A stretch of 64,000 nt of DNA from Chitinivibrionales bacterium (GTDB lineage: Bacteria; Fibrobacterota; Chitinivibrionia; Chitinivibrionales; FEN-1185). The DNA is taken from NCBI GenBank assembly GCA_035516255.1, contig DATJAL010000014.1, forward strand, positions 1 through 64,000, given 5' to 3'. The notes beneath the pieces were generated by a model. That model saw nothing but the letters and a program-made list of their open reading frames with translations. It made no database searches and was not told the origin of the DNA. This document shows positions 35,631 to 44,501 of this stretch, piece after piece (positions within the stretch are counted from its first letter, which is position 1; each line of letters begins with the position of its first letter). A program made the translations under genes and the position numbers.

Positions 35631-37322
35631 TTAAATCCCCCTTCCCGCAACAAGGAGAAAATGCTCGAGAATGGGCCCCAGCGAAAGCGCGGGAAAAAAG
35701 TTCAGCGCGCCTATGATGATCACGGTCCCGATGAGAAGGACGGCAAACATCGCCCCGTCGGTGGGAAAGGTCCCGGCGGAAGGCGGCACGGTTTTTTTTG
35801 ACGAAAGGTGTCCGGCAACGGCGAGCATCGGGATTATCACCGAATACCTGCCCAGCAGCATCGCGGCCGCGCCGATCAGGTCGTAAAAAAAGGTGTTTGC
35901 GTTGAGCCCGGCAAAGGCGCTGCCGTTGTTGTTTGCCATCGACGAGAACGCGTACAGGATTTCCCCGAAACCGTGGGTGCCGCTTGTTGACAGACCGGAA
36001 AGTCCGGCGCGCGTCAAGCAGGCGGCGGCGGTGAAAAAAAGCACTACGATGGACGACAGCAGAACGGCGATCACCGACATCTTTACTTCAAAGGAATCTA
36101 TTTTTTTCCCCAGGTATTCGGGCGTTCTGCCCACCATGAGGCCCGCGATGAATACCGCCAGGATGACATACGCGATCATGCCGTACATCCCGGAGCCGAC
36201 CCCGCCGAAAATCACCTCGCCGACCATGAGGTTGAACATCGCGACCATGCCGGCAAGCGGCGAAAGGCTTTCGTGCATCGCATTGACCGATCCGTTCGAT
36301 GCCGCGGTCGTCGCGGTCGACCAGATCACGCTGTTCGTGACGCCGAACCGGAGTTCTTTTCCTTCGAGGGAACCCGAAGCGCCCAGAACCGGATTGCGGG
36401 CATGTTCGGCATAGAGGGAAAGGCTGAGCCCTCCTGCAAAGAGCACCGCCATGACGATGAACAGCACCCATCCTTGGCGTTTTGCGCCGATCATCTTGCC
36501 GAAGGTAAAGGTGAGGGCTGCCGGAATGAGCAAGAGCGAAAGCATTTCCAGAAAGTTGGACAGCGGCGTCGGGTTTTCGAACGGATGCGCGCTGTTGGCG
36601 TTGAAGAAGCCGCCGCCGTTGGTGCCGAGCTGCTTTATCGCTATCTGGGAAGCGGCAGGGCCGAGGGGTATTGTCTGGGGCCTTCCTTCGAGCGTCGTCG
36701 CCGTCACATACGGCGAAAAGGTCTGCACGACGCCTTGACCGGCAAGAATTATCGCAAGAACAATGGAGAGCGGGAGCAGGATATACAATGTGGAACGGAC
36801 GAGATCAGTCCAGAAATTGCCGATGGTTTTCGTCGAAATGCGTGAGAGTCCGCGCGCGAGTGCGGCAAAAACCGCGATGCCGGTCGCCGCGCTGAGAAAA
36901 TTCTGTACTGTCAATCCCGCCATTTGCACCAGGTAAGAAAGCGTCGTTTCCCCTGCGTAAGCCTGCCAATTGGTGTTGGTCATGAAACTCACCGCCGTGT
37001 TGACCGCAAGCGGCCAGGTGACCGCGGGCAGATGCTGCGGGTTCAGGGGAAGGCGACCTTGCAAAATCTGCAAAAGAAAAACCGTTATAAAGCCGAGGCC
37101 ATTGAAAATCAGGAGCGCTCCGCAATATTCCTTCCAATTCATCTCCGTTTCCGGATTTATTCCCGAGAGGCGGTAAATAACTTTTTCAACCGGCATCAAT
37201 AAAAAAGATAAAAAACTCTTTTGACCTGAAAGAACCCTTGCCATGAAAGCACCCAGCGGCGGCGTGAGGGCCGTAAGAAGGCCGAGGTACACGATGATCT
37301 GTAGCCAATCGTTTACATGCAT
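35631..37322 (-). CDS. kdpA: Potassium-transporting ATPase subunit KdpA
   Basis: 563 residues, about ten membrane helices. KdpA is the potassium channel-like subunit. Its selectivity-loop segments are visible: [60 protein letters not shown] and [19 protein letters not shown]. The ATG at 37322 starts 11 bases after kdpF. It is the second gene of the operon. Confidence 0.97.
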   Translation of the reverse strand: MHVNDWLQIIVYLGLLTALTPPLGAFMARVLSGQKSFLSFLLMPVEKVIYRLSGINPETEMNWKEYCGALLIFNGLGFITVFLLQILQGRLPLNPQHLPAVTWPLAVNTAVSFMTNTNWQAYAGETTLSYLVQMAGLTVQNFLSAATGIAVFAALARGLSRISTKTIGNFWTDLVRSTLYILLPLSIVLAIILAGQGVVQTFSPYVTATTLEGRPQTIPLGPAASQIAIKQLGTNGGGFFNANSAHPFENPTPLSNFLEMLSLLLIPAALTFTFGKMIGAKRQGWVLFIVMAVLFAGGLSLSLYAEHARNPVLGASGSLEGKELRFGVTNSVIWSTATTAASNGSVNAMHESLSPLAGMVAMFNLMVGEVIFGGVGSGMYGMIAYVILAVFIAGLMVGRTPEYLGKKIDSFEVKMSVIAVLLSSIVVLFFTAAACLTRAGLSGLSTSGTHGFGEILYAFSSMANNNGSAFAGLNANTFFYDLIGAAAMLLGRYSVIIPMLAVAGHLSSKKTVPPSAGTFPTDGAMFAVLLIGTVIIIGALNFFPALSLGPILEHFLLVAGRGI

Positions 37323-37333
37323 GAAATTATCCT

Positions 37334-37423
37334 TTAAAATTTTTCCGGACGTATAATGGCGTAGGCAAGGTAGAAAAGCAGTAAAATCGCCGCGATCCCC
37401 GCGATTATAAGGTCAATTTGCAT
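37334..37423 (-). CDS. kdpF: Potassium-transporting ATPase small subunit KdpF
   Basis: A 29-residue membrane peptide, first gene of the kdp operon. Its sequence is one hydrophobic helix ending in AYAIIRPEKF, matching the typical KdpF ending YxxxRPEKF. It stabilises the Kdp complex. The ATG at 37423 is preceded by a weak site (GGCGTGCCTG). The gene is 11 bases from kdpA. Confidence 0.9.
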   Translation of the reverse strand: MQIDLIIAGIAAILLLFYLAYAIIRPEKF

Positions 37424-37769
37424 CAGGCACGCCTTTTTCGGAAGTTAAAATCATTAGATACGAAAACGCAATAATCAGACCACTAAAATTATGGAAGGAA
37501 ATGTAAAGAGAACATAAAAAGGGGAAGTAATGGTATAAAAAAAATATAAAGAAATTTGAACTCCGACGAACGGCAATTCCCAATTGCGGGAAAACATTCG
37601 AAATCTTGAGAAAATATTGAGTATCGGTTCCAATAGCGCGGATTGGAAATCGGATGTGCAGGCGCCCGGTGATCAAACAGGCAATTAATTTGCGCCGCAG
37701 TACTTTATAATGGTAATTTACCTTACCTATAACTCTTTATCAACTCTTCGCTCTTGACTCTCAACTGTT
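37424..37769. other. kdp upstream region
   Basis: About 346 bases between kdpF and comM, both minus. On the minus strand there are T-rich tracts (TATATTTTTTTTATACC; CCCCTTTTTATGTTCTCTTT) of the sort seen in KdpE-type control regions, and a heptad array at its comM side. No clear -35/-10 pair or c-di-AMP riboswitch was recognised. An 87-codon open frame that overlaps kdpF is rejected as a gene. Confidence 0.35.
37732..37766. repeat. Tandem heptad repeat downstream of comM
   Basis: Five degenerate heptads in register, most ending CT: ACTCTTT, ATCAACT, CTTCGCT, CTTGACT, CTCAACT, immediately beside the comM stop. Same seven-base period as the arrays around thiE. Confidence 0.5.
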
Positions 37770-39311
37770 TTATCCTCCCAGCCACAATTTTCTATCCAGA
37801 CTCCGGTACTGGATGCCCTCCGCGATGTGACTTGAACCGATCGTTTCCTTTCCGTCAAGGTCCGCTATCGTTCTCGCCACCTTGAGGATCCGGTCGTAGG
37901 CGCGGGCGGAGAGCCCGAGCTTCTCCACCGCGTTCTTGAGCAGCGTCTCGCACGCGGCGTCGAGGCCGCAATGGGCGCGGATGTGCCTTGATTCCATGTG
38001 CGCGTTGCAGAAGATTTTCTTTTCGTCTTTAAAACGGTCGAGCTGCACGGCGCGTGCCGCCTTCACCTTTTCCCGCAGCGTTGCCGAATCTTCACCCGGC
38101 GTTTTTGCCGCAAGCTCCTCGTAACTCAGCGCCGGAACCTCCACGTGGATGTCTATTCTGTCAAGGAGCGGGCCCGAAATCCTCGACATGTACTTTTGGA
38201 TCTGTTCGGGCCTGCACGAGCAGTCGTGCCGCGGGTCGGAATAATACCCGCACGGGCAGGGGTTCATGGCCGCGGCGAGCATGAAGCGGGCAGGGTACGA
38301 CAGCGACGTGAGCGCGCGGGAAATCGTCACCTTGCCGTCCTCGAGGGGCTGCCGTAAATTTTCCAGCACGTTTTTTGTAAATTCCGGCAGCTCGTCCAGG
38401 AACAAGACGCCGTGATGGCTCAGGCTCACCTCGCCGGGCCGCGGGTACGAGCCGCCGCCGATGAGTCCGGCGTCCGAAACGGTATGGTGCGGGGAGCGGA
38501 ACGGCCGCGTGGCGACCAGCGGCGTGTTTTTGTCAAGCAGGCCGGCCACGGAATGGATCTTGGTGGTCTCGAGCGCCTCGTCGAGCGACAGGTCGGGAAG
38601 AATTGTTGGCAGCCTCCGCGCGAGCATGGTTTTTCCCGAGCCGGGCGGGCCGATCATCATGATGTTGTGTCCGCCGGCGGCCGCGACGAGCAGCGCGCGC
38701 TTGATGTGCTCCTGCCCCTTAACGTCCTTGAAATCGATGCTGTATTTCCGCGCCGTGTTGAACAGCGCCTTGAGGTCGGTGATAAACGGTTCAATGGCCT
38801 TTGCGCCCGAAAGAAAATCGAGCGCCTCCGTGAGCGTTGACACCGGGTGAATGTTCACGCCCTCGGCGACCGCGGCCTCCTCCGCGCACTCGCGGGGCAC
38901 GACCATGCCCTTGAACCCGAGCTCGCGCGCGCAGATGGCCATCGAAAGCATGCCCTTGATGTGCCTGACACCGCCATCGAGCGACAGCTCTCCCGCGATG
39001 ATATAGTCCTGCGCCGACGAAATCTCTGCCTGTCCCGAGGCCATGAGCAGGCCGATCGCGATGGGCAGATCGAACGCCGAGCCCTCTTTTTTCACGTCGG
39101 CAGGCGCCATGTTGATGGTGATTTTCTTTACCGGGTACTCGAACCCGCAGTTTTTGATGGCGGACGCCACGCGCTCGCGGCTCTCCCGCACCGCGCCGTC
39201 GGGCAGGCCAACGATGGTGAAGCTCGGAATCATGTCCGTGAGGTCGGCCTCGATGCCGATCTCATACGCGTCGATGCCCATCACGGCCATGGAACGGAGC
39301 TTGGCAAGCAT
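37770..39311 (-). CDS. comM: ComM/YifB-family AAA ATPase
   Basis: 513 residues. The N-terminal ChlI-like domain (MLAKLRSMAVMGIDAYEI, MIPSFTIVGLPDGAVRESRE, INMAPADVKKEGSAFDLPIA) is followed by a Mg-chelatase-type AAA module with Walker A MMIGPPGSGKTMLARRLP and Walker B HHGVLFLDELPEF, plus the four-Cys-like stretch NPCPCGYYSDPRHDCSC. ComM is a hexameric helicase that helps branch migration during natural transformation; no other competence gene is adjacent, although a type IV pilin lies 3.5 kb away. Confidence 0.93.
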   Translation of the reverse strand: MLAKLRSMAVMGIDAYEIGIEADLTDMIPSFTIVGLPDGAVRESRERVASAIKNCGFEYPVKKITINMAPADVKKEGSAFDLPIAIGLLMASGQAEISSAQDYIIAGELSLDGGVRHIKGMLSMAICARELGFKGMVVPRECAEEAAVAEGVNIHPVSTLTEALDFLSGAKAIEPFITDLKALFNTARKYSIDFKDVKGQEHIKRALLVAAAGGHNIMMIGPPGSGKTMLARRLPTILPDLSLDEALETTKIHSVAGLLDKNTPLVATRPFRSPHHTVSDAGLIGGGSYPRPGEVSLSHHGVLFLDELPEFTKNVLENLRQPLEDGKVTISRALTSLSYPARFMLAAAMNPCPCGYYSDPRHDCSCRPEQIQKYMSRISGPLLDRIDIHVEVPALSYEELAAKTPGEDSATLREKVKAARAVQLDRFKDEKKIFCNAHMESRHIRAHCGLDAACETLLKNAVEKLGLSARAYDRILKVARTIADLDGKETIGSSHIAEGIQYRSLDRKLWLGG

Positions 39312-39441
39312 GATAATCCTTTTCCTGTTACTTTTTCCGCTTTTTTTGTGTAAAATATGAAAGAGAAATATGGTTTGGGGGGCGGGAATACGGAAAGATA
39401 AAAGTAAAAACAGGATTCAACCCAATTGAAAAGGAGAAATT

Positions 39442-39594
39442 ATGGACAGCAATCAGGTGGACAAAATCGTCGCGGCGATCTTGACAGAGGCTTATTTCAC
39501 CGCAAAACAAAACGAGGACTGGGACGAGGCCCAGATCATGAAGCAGGTGGAGGAGGTGTTCAAGAGCCTCAAGGAAATGATCGCCGGCAATTGA
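39442..39594 (+). CDS. Small acidic protein of unknown function
   Basis: A 50-residue product (MDSNQVDKIVAAILTEAYFT, then EDWDEAQIMKQVEEVFKSLK) with AAGGAG seven bases upstream of the ATG, spaced ideally. It is predicted helical and acidic, with no signal or membrane helix. It lies divergent to comM (130 bases) and convergent to the PL8 lyase. The good binding site and codon use support a real gene; no function is known to me. Confidence 0.65.
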   Translation: MDSNQVDKIVAAILTEAYFTAKQNEDWDEAQIMKQVEEVFKSLKEMIAGN

Positions 39595-39679
39595 TCGGGA
39601 GAAAGGTCACCCTCGAGCCGTTCATGGCGCCGAAGGGCAGCGCGGTTGATTGGTGGAAAAAAATGCCGCGATCCGGCTG

Positions 39680-42124
39680 TTACCGTACTACCGGCACTGT
39701 CACGGCCTGTTCCAATCCATCGCATTCCATTCTGATAAATAAAATCCCCTTTGCCTTCTCGGGCGGCTTGATCATGATGCTTTCCGATCGAATGTCCTGA
39801 TCAATCCTGGCGATCAACCTGCCCGACGGGTCAAAAATGCTAATCCTGCCATGGCCCGCCTGGTCGACGCGACGCCCGAAATCAATGATCAATCCATCAT
39901 GGATGGTTTTAACGGAGACCCTTCGAATCGATTGCCTTGTCAATAAAGAGCCCGCGCCGGTCTGGTACCTTGCAAACCCCGTCACCACGCTTTTGCCCGC
40001 ATCAAGTCCGCCGGGGAGGACAAATGAAATCGCGGTTGTTGACGTTTGCGCATTCCACGTCTCGCCGCTGCCGTACAGCCTTGCATTTACCGATACCAGC
40101 ACCGTACACGCTGCGTTGACCGGGTTGGACACGGAAATTTCAACCGAATCCTTGGTTTCCCGCACAAACATCGCGCAAGGACTGCCGGCTGAAACGGTAA
40201 GAGAATCTGAAAGTTTTATGCCGCCGGCAGCGTAAAAGACAATGCCGGTTGCCGCGAGGCTTTCATTGCGGACAGCCTGCAGCGTCGTGGTGTTCGCAAG
40301 CACCTTGCAGGGAACGCCGTTTTTGACGTACGCGTCAAGGCTGTCAACGCCGATGCCCGGAATCACCACGTACGCGCATGAAGCGTTGGCCGGCGCAGTA
40401 CCGTGATCGAACCAGAGGCTGAAAACCGTGTCGGTTATTGCCGCGGCCGATTCGCTGGCATTGATGCCCAGCCACGACCCGGTCTGCAGGTTGTTCTGAA
40501 TCGTCAAGCTGTCGGAAGGCGCCAGTATTGCGTAGCCGACGCTGTCGTGATGCACCCACGAGTCGGCCCCGATCCTGCGGCCGCCGAGGCCGAGGGCCGA
40601 GCGGCCGGCGGCGGAACCTATCGTCACCTGTCCTTTTGTAAAGCACTGGTTCACCGACGTCCATACCGGTTTCCCGGACGCGGCGGCGATCCCCGACGCG
40701 AGCGCGACAATCTCCTTGTCAAAAAAGAACCAGGACTTTTTAGCGGTGAGCCCGTCGCGGGAATAATCCAAGGCGGCCGCACCGAACGTCCCGTTGGACA
40801 CGCCGCCAACGAAGTCGGTGGCACCGGTGTAGGACCCGGGCATGGCCGGCGGCATGGTGTCGTGCCTGCAGGTGACGCCGGGCAGCCTTGTCCAGTCCCA
40901 GATCGGGAAAATATTGAAGTATTCCAGCCCGGTGCGGTAGAAAAACGTCACGCCGTCGCCGAGGTAATAGCTCTTGAGCCCTTCGCTGTTGACCAGTTCC
41001 GCCCCGCGCGTGCGTTTCGAACACATCTTGACAGACGCCACGTACCCTTGGCGCTGGTGGGCCATGTAATCGGAGCACCAAAAATGGCGATTGCCCGAGA
41101 GCCATGTTTGCGGCTGGGCCGGCCAGGCCGAAAGGCGCGCGGAAAACGCGGCATATTCGTTGCTCCGCGCCGCGGTCGCAAGCGTCATGCTGGCGCAGAT
41201 CGTGATGAAGTCGCTTTTCTTGTTCGGGCTGTTGGGCCGCGTTATCTCCCTGCCGCACGCGCTGTGATCCATGGTGGTGCCGCGCAGCATCCATTGCTGT
41301 CCGTCAAGAATATAATGTGACAGCAGGTCGAGCCGGTCCTGCGGGAAGGCAAACTGGGTGCCGCGGCAGAGCTGGGCCATGTCGGAGGCGTCGGAGGAGA
41401 ATCCCATGCCGTAGCCGCCCGAATAGAGCTGCGGGCCGTGCTGGTGAAAGCTCCAGTCCTCCTGGATATTGTCCGCCGATTGCACCGTGATCCTGATCTC
41501 ATTGACAATTGCGTCAACCGCGGCGGTCACGAGCGACGCGGTGTCCACGATGCACCCGCGCCAGACGGTGATCTTGGAAACCCAGACAAGGTTCTCGCCG
41601 GTCATGGTGGAATGCACCGCCCACGATCGCGCCATGATGATATTGCCGCTGCCGACCTGCGCCGCCGACAGCTGGTCCTTCATGAGCAGCATGGCCGGCC
41701 CCAGCGAAAGCTGGGTGCCGATCTGGTTCCACCACCAGTTGGGCGATTGCGGGTCGAGCCGGACCCACGCGTCGAAGGCGAGCAGGAAGCCGTTCTTGAC
41801 AGAAGCGGAATCGTGCAGCGCGTGGGCGGGGTTGCGAAACGCCTGCGCCATGGTCTGCATGCGCGACAGGTGCGTGATGGGCGCCCACGTCGCCCGGCCG
41901 CTGTCGGCGTAATTGATGTCGGGCCACGTGCCGTCGGGCCCAAGCGAGGCCAGCCACTGCCGGATCGTCGCGGCAGAGCCCCCGCTTCCCTGGAAACTTG
42001 CATACAGTCGCGCGGTGAGCGTGTCGAGGTCCTGGGCGGAGATGGATGCCGCGGATAAAAATATTCCCAAGATCAATAGTGTTGGATAGCGGCAGCACGT
42101 GAAGATTTTTGCACGGGTGGACAT
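39680..42124 (-). CDS. Secreted polysaccharide lyase, PL8-like
   Basis: 814 residues from the ATG at 42124 (AAAGGAAAG upstream), with a signal peptide ending near ASISA. Residues about 20-360 form the alpha/alpha-toroid of PL8 lyases (hyaluronate, chondroitin or xanthan lyase): NWWWNQIGTQLSLGPAMLLM, MTGENLVWVSKITVWRG, WSFHQHGPQLYSGGYGMGF. The Asn, His and Tyr in the latter two segments fit the catalytic triad. Beta-sandwich domains follow. The last ~75 residues (GRISIFDPSGRLIARID) resemble a C-terminal Ig-like tail. It cleaves uronic-acid polysaccharides by elimination; exact substrate unknown. Confidence 0.85.
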   Translation of the reverse strand: MSTRAKIFTCCRYPTLLILGIFLSAASISAQDLDTLTARLYASFQGSGGSAATIRQWLASLGPDGTWPDINYADSGRATWAPITHLSRMQTMAQAFRNPAHALHDSASVKNGFLLAFDAWVRLDPQSPNWWWNQIGTQLSLGPAMLLMKDQLSAAQVGSGNIIMARSWAVHSTMTGENLVWVSKITVWRGCIVDTASLVTAAVDAIVNEIRITVQSADNIQEDWSFHQHGPQLYSGGYGMGFSSDASDMAQLCRGTQFAFPQDRLDLLSHYILDGQQWMLRGTTMDHSACGREITRPNSPNKKSDFITICASMTLATAARSNEYAAFSARLSAWPAQPQTWLSGNRHFWCSDYMAHQRQGYVASVKMCSKRTRGAELVNSEGLKSYYLGDGVTFFYRTGLEYFNIFPIWDWTRLPGVTCRHDTMPPAMPGSYTGATDFVGGVSNGTFGAAALDYSRDGLTAKKSWFFFDKEIVALASGIAAASGKPVWTSVNQCFTKGQVTIGSAAGRSALGLGGRRIGADSWVHHDSVGYAILAPSDSLTIQNNLQTGSWLGINASESAAAITDTVFSLWFDHGTAPANASCAYVVIPGIGVDSLDAYVKNGVPCKVLANTTTLQAVRNESLAATGIVFYAAGGIKLSDSLTVSAGSPCAMFVRETKDSVEISVSNPVNAACTVLVSVNARLYGSGETWNAQTSTTAISFVLPGGLDAGKSVVTGFARYQTGAGSLLTRQSIRRVSVKTIHDGLIIDFGRRVDQAGHGRISIFDPSGRLIARIDQDIRSESIMIKPPEKAKGILFIRMECDGLEQAVTVPVVR

Positions 42125-42824
42125 GGTTTTCTTTCCTTTATGGAAAGGCACAACCGGGGGCCGATTCGCTCATGAGGGTGATGATTGGAATATAAGCCAT
42201 TTTGCGGTTTTTGTCAAAAATACCAGTGCAGACAAGTCTTCCGCCCCGTTTTAAAAAAAAAGTTGTATCATCGATATTTTACAAGGAGATAAACGACGGC
42301 GAAATCGATTTCGTCGACAATTTCCTTTAAATGCCTTATAATTACTATCGAACGGATGGCATTTCCCGTGGCCTTGGGGGGAAAGTCCAGGGTAGCATGG
42401 GAATGTCTCGTTAGCCTTGCCGGTTGTTGCCTCCTCGCTTTAACCGGCAGGGCATTATTATTTTCATAATATAGCGGATCCGGGCAAGCGGCCCGCTTAC
42501 CCGCGAATACCCAACATGGACCCATGATGCGGGTTCCACCAAACAGCCTGATTATTTTCAAGCTAAGAAAATACGTTTTGTCAATGAAACCGATTCCGTT
42601 GCACTATTATTGTCGGAATAGTAAAATGATCTCGGCACTGGTTCAAAATTGAATCCTTGAGTGACCGCATTGTCACTTGTTCCTTAAGGTAAAGTCCTTG
42701 CGCGTCGCGCGTTTCGTCATATCGTTTGTCTTATCCTCATTCGGCGGGTCTTTCAATGCGCAAGGAGGAATAAATAAAGTATATTGACAATTACAAGGGT
42801 TGCTGTATAAAAAAAGGAGGACTC
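42125..42824. other. Structured intergenic region between PL8 gene and pilin
   Basis: About 700 bases without a convincing gene. It holds an imperfect inverted repeat at 42283-42327 (AAGGA/TTCCTT arms around CGAAATCGATTTCG), a chain of hairpins at 42358-42534, a small hairpin GTGAC-CGCATT-GTCAC at 42661-42676 and a long-range stem CCTTGCGC (42696-42703) with GCGCAAGG (42758-42765) just before the pilin. A 97-codon minus-strand frame here is rejected. Confidence 0.5.
42358..42534. ncRNA. Candidate structured RNA (strand uncertain)
   Basis: Consecutive stems: CATTTCCC (42360-42367) with GGGAATG (42399-42405); CCTTGG (42372-42377) with CCAGGG (42387-42392); GCCTTGCCGGTT (42414-42425) with AACCGGCAGGGC (42442-42453); CGGGCAAGC (42481-42489) with GCTTACCCG (42495-42503); and ACCCAACATGG with CCATGATGCGGGT ending at 42534. 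On the plus strand the third loop exposes CCTCCTC, complementary to Shine-Dalgarno sequences. I do not recognise a known riboswitch or RNA family. Confidence 0.35.
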
Positions 42825-43253
42825 ATGTTCCGTAGGGGTAGCAGTACCAAAGGATTTACGCTCGTTGAACTGGTGGTGGTTATCGTTATCGTCGGCATCC
42901 TTGCCGCGGTTGCCATTCCCAAATTCCTGGACGCGTCGGCCAAGGCCAAGGCATCGGAATTTCCCACGGTGCTGAACGCGGTGTATACGGGTGAAATGGC
43001 GTATCAAACCGATAGGGGCACGTACGCCTCCACATTGACGAACCTGAAGGACTCCGCCTGCGTTGACGTACCGGGAAGCTCGCAATGGTTCAATTACCAG
43101 ATTCCTGCTGCAACCACCACGTCTTTTCGCGCCACAGGGAAGGTAAGAACCGCTTTCGGTTCCACAACGACGTCTGATACCGCCGCTATCGATAATACAA
43201 ATTCAAAATGGGCATCGCCCAGTTTAGCGAGGTATTGTCCGAATTGGAAATGA
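42825..43253 (+). CDS. Type IV pilin-like protein
   Basis: 142 residues with a short basic prepilin leader, cleavage after Gly10 in STKGFTLVELVVVIVIVG, Glu at +5, then a hydrophobic N-terminal helix (ILAAVAIPKFLDASAKAKA). This is the PilA/GspG class-III signal. The C-terminal domain has a Cys pair (SACVD, RYCPN) that may close a D-loop. AAGGAGG lies four bases upstream of the ATG. No assembly genes are adjacent, so it is an orphan major or minor pilin, or a pseudopilin. It could serve motility, adhesion or DNA uptake. Confidence 0.9.
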   Translation: MFRRGSSTKGFTLVELVVVIVIVGILAAVAIPKFLDASAKAKASEFPTVLNAVYTGEMAYQTDRGTYASTLTNLKDSACVDVPGSSQWFNYQIPAATTTSFRATGKVRTAFGSTTTSDTAAIDNTNSKWASPSLARYCPNWK

Positions 43254-43288
43254 CAAATAGAAAGCAAATACCGGCTGTTGAAACCGGA

Positions 43289-43328
43289 AAGCCCTGACGA
43301 TTTTCGGCCATAATGTCGGGGCTTTTTT
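43289..43328 (+). terminator. Rho-independent terminator after the pilin
   Basis: AAGCCCTGAC (43289-43298) pairs with GTCGGGGCTT (43315-43324) with one wobble, followed by TTTTTT. It lies 35 bases beyond the pilin stop. Confidence 0.85.
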
Positions 43329-43447
43329 ATTTCCATATTGGTAATAAGCCCGGCCATTGATGACACAGTTCCTCGAAATCAATGCATCTTTGCACTATTC
43401 CGCCCCCGCGCGGATTTATTTTTCTCTCAGGACCATGAACGCAGCGC

Positions 43448-43666
43448 ATGAACATTTCCGTTGAAACCTTTTCCGGCTACAAGGCCGACGAATATCCCGT
43501 CCGGTTTTCCCTGCAGGACCGGCGGTATGAAATCATCTCCATAGAAGACCGGTGGTACAGCCCCGGCTGCTCTTATTTCAGGGTGTTTGCGGATGACGGA
43601 AACACGTACATCCTCAAGCAGATACCAGGCAACAACGAGTGGCAGATCGTTTCGGCCGAAGGTTGA
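43448..43666 (+). CDS. Small conserved-looking protein upstream of radical SAM gene
   Basis: 72 residues with SVETFSGYKADEYPVRFSLQ, RRYEIISIEDRWYSPGCSYF, and FADDGNTYILKQIPGNNEWQ: a compact beta-rich protein without signal or membrane segment. It resembles small uncharacterised cytosolic proteins in other bacteria. Only one base separates its stop from the radical SAM start, so the two are very likely cotranslated and may act together. Confidence 0.75.
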   Translation: MNISVETFSGYKADEYPVRFSLQDRRYEIISIEDRWYSPGCSYFRVFADDGNTYILKQIPGNNEWQIVSAEG

Positions 43667-43667
43667 C

Positions 43668-44501
43668 ATGCCCGCACCGGTGGTCCGCGAAATTCTTTGT
43701 AAAACAATTCTCAGCAAATCCGGACTTTCCGATTACAGCCTCAACTGCTACGGCGGCTGCGGCCATGGGTGCGTGTACTGTTACGCGCGGTACATGGAAA
43801 AATTCAGGCCGCACCCGGAAAAATGGGGCGGATTTGTCGATGTCAAAAATAATGCGGCCGCGGTTCTGGCCAGGGAGGTCAAGAAAAAAAGACCGGGAGA
43901 GGTGTTTGTAAGCTCGGTATGCGACGGCTGGCAGCCGGTTGAGGCAAAATATGAACTAACCCGCGAGTGTGTAAAAATCCTCCTTGAAAACGGTTTTACC
44001 ATTGACGTTCTGACTAAAAATGCGCTCATTGAACGTGATTTCGACATTTTCTCGGCCCATAAAAATCGTGTTGACGTCGGCATGACCCTCACCACCCTCG
44101 ATGAGGGGCTTGCCCGCAGGATCGAACCGGGGGCAAGCTCTCCTGCACGGCGGATCGCGGCGCTTAAAAAGGCAGCAGGCCTCGGCATAAAGACCCATGT
44201 TTTTTTCGGCCCGCTCATGCCGTTTCTTTCGGATCGCCCTTCCGACCTTGAGGCGATGTTCGCCGAACTGGGGCGCCTCGGGCCGCACCGGATTTATCTT
44301 GACAAACTCAACATCCGGTACGGCGTGTGGGATTCGCTCTGCGTTTTTCTGCGCTCGTTCGACCCCGCGCTGATCGAAAAATACCGGAAAATCCTGTTCG
44401 ACCCTGAGGTCTCCGCCCGGTATGCGGATGAGCTCGCAAGGCGTTCGCGGGCGCTTGCGGCGCGGTCCGCCATGGAATCGGCCCTGACCCTCTGTTTTTG
44501 A
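43668..44501 (+). CDS. Radical SAM protein (SplB-like)
   Basis: 277 residues from the ATG at 43668. The radical SAM cluster CxxxCxxC is Cys31, Cys35 and Cys38 in GGCGHGCVYCYARY, followed by VFVSSVCDGWQPVEAKYELT and FTIDVLTKNALIERD, similar to SplB/Rv2578c-type proteins. The usual Tyr/Phe spacing after the third Cys is kept. It probably binds [4Fe-4S] and SAM; the substrate is unknown. The gene is one base after the 72-residue gene and likely coupled to it. Confidence 0.88.
   Translation: MPAPVVREILCKTILSKSGLSDYSLNCYGGCGHGCVYCYARYMEKFRPHPEKWGGFVDVKNNAAAVLAREVKKKRPGEVFVSSVCDGWQPVEAKYELTRECVKILLENGFTIDVLTKNALIERDFDIFSAHKNRVDVGMTLTTLDEGLARRIEPGASSPARRIAALKKAAGLGIKTHVFFGPLMPFLSDRPSDLEAMFAELGRLGPHRIYLDKLNIRYGVWDSLCVFLRSFDPALIEKYRKILFDPEVSARYADELARRSRALAARSAMESALTLCF

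Noticed and set aside
37413-37676. 87-codon minus-strand open frame overlapping kdpF
   Set aside because: No binding site; it overlaps the real KdpF start in another frame and lies in an AT-rich control region.
42268-42561. 97-codon minus-strand open frame
   Set aside because: It runs through a string of perfect inverted repeats, has no ribosome binding site and gives a product of no recognisable pattern.
42661-42676. GTGAC-N6-GTCAC as a fourth CRP-like site
   Set aside because: The GTGA and TCAC half-sites are eight bases apart rather than six, and the outer T/A are missing; better read as a small hairpin.
42784-42811. TTGACA-16-TATAAA just before the pilin
   Set aside because: The transcript would start inside or after the AAGGAGG at 42814-42820, leaving no usable ribosome binding site.
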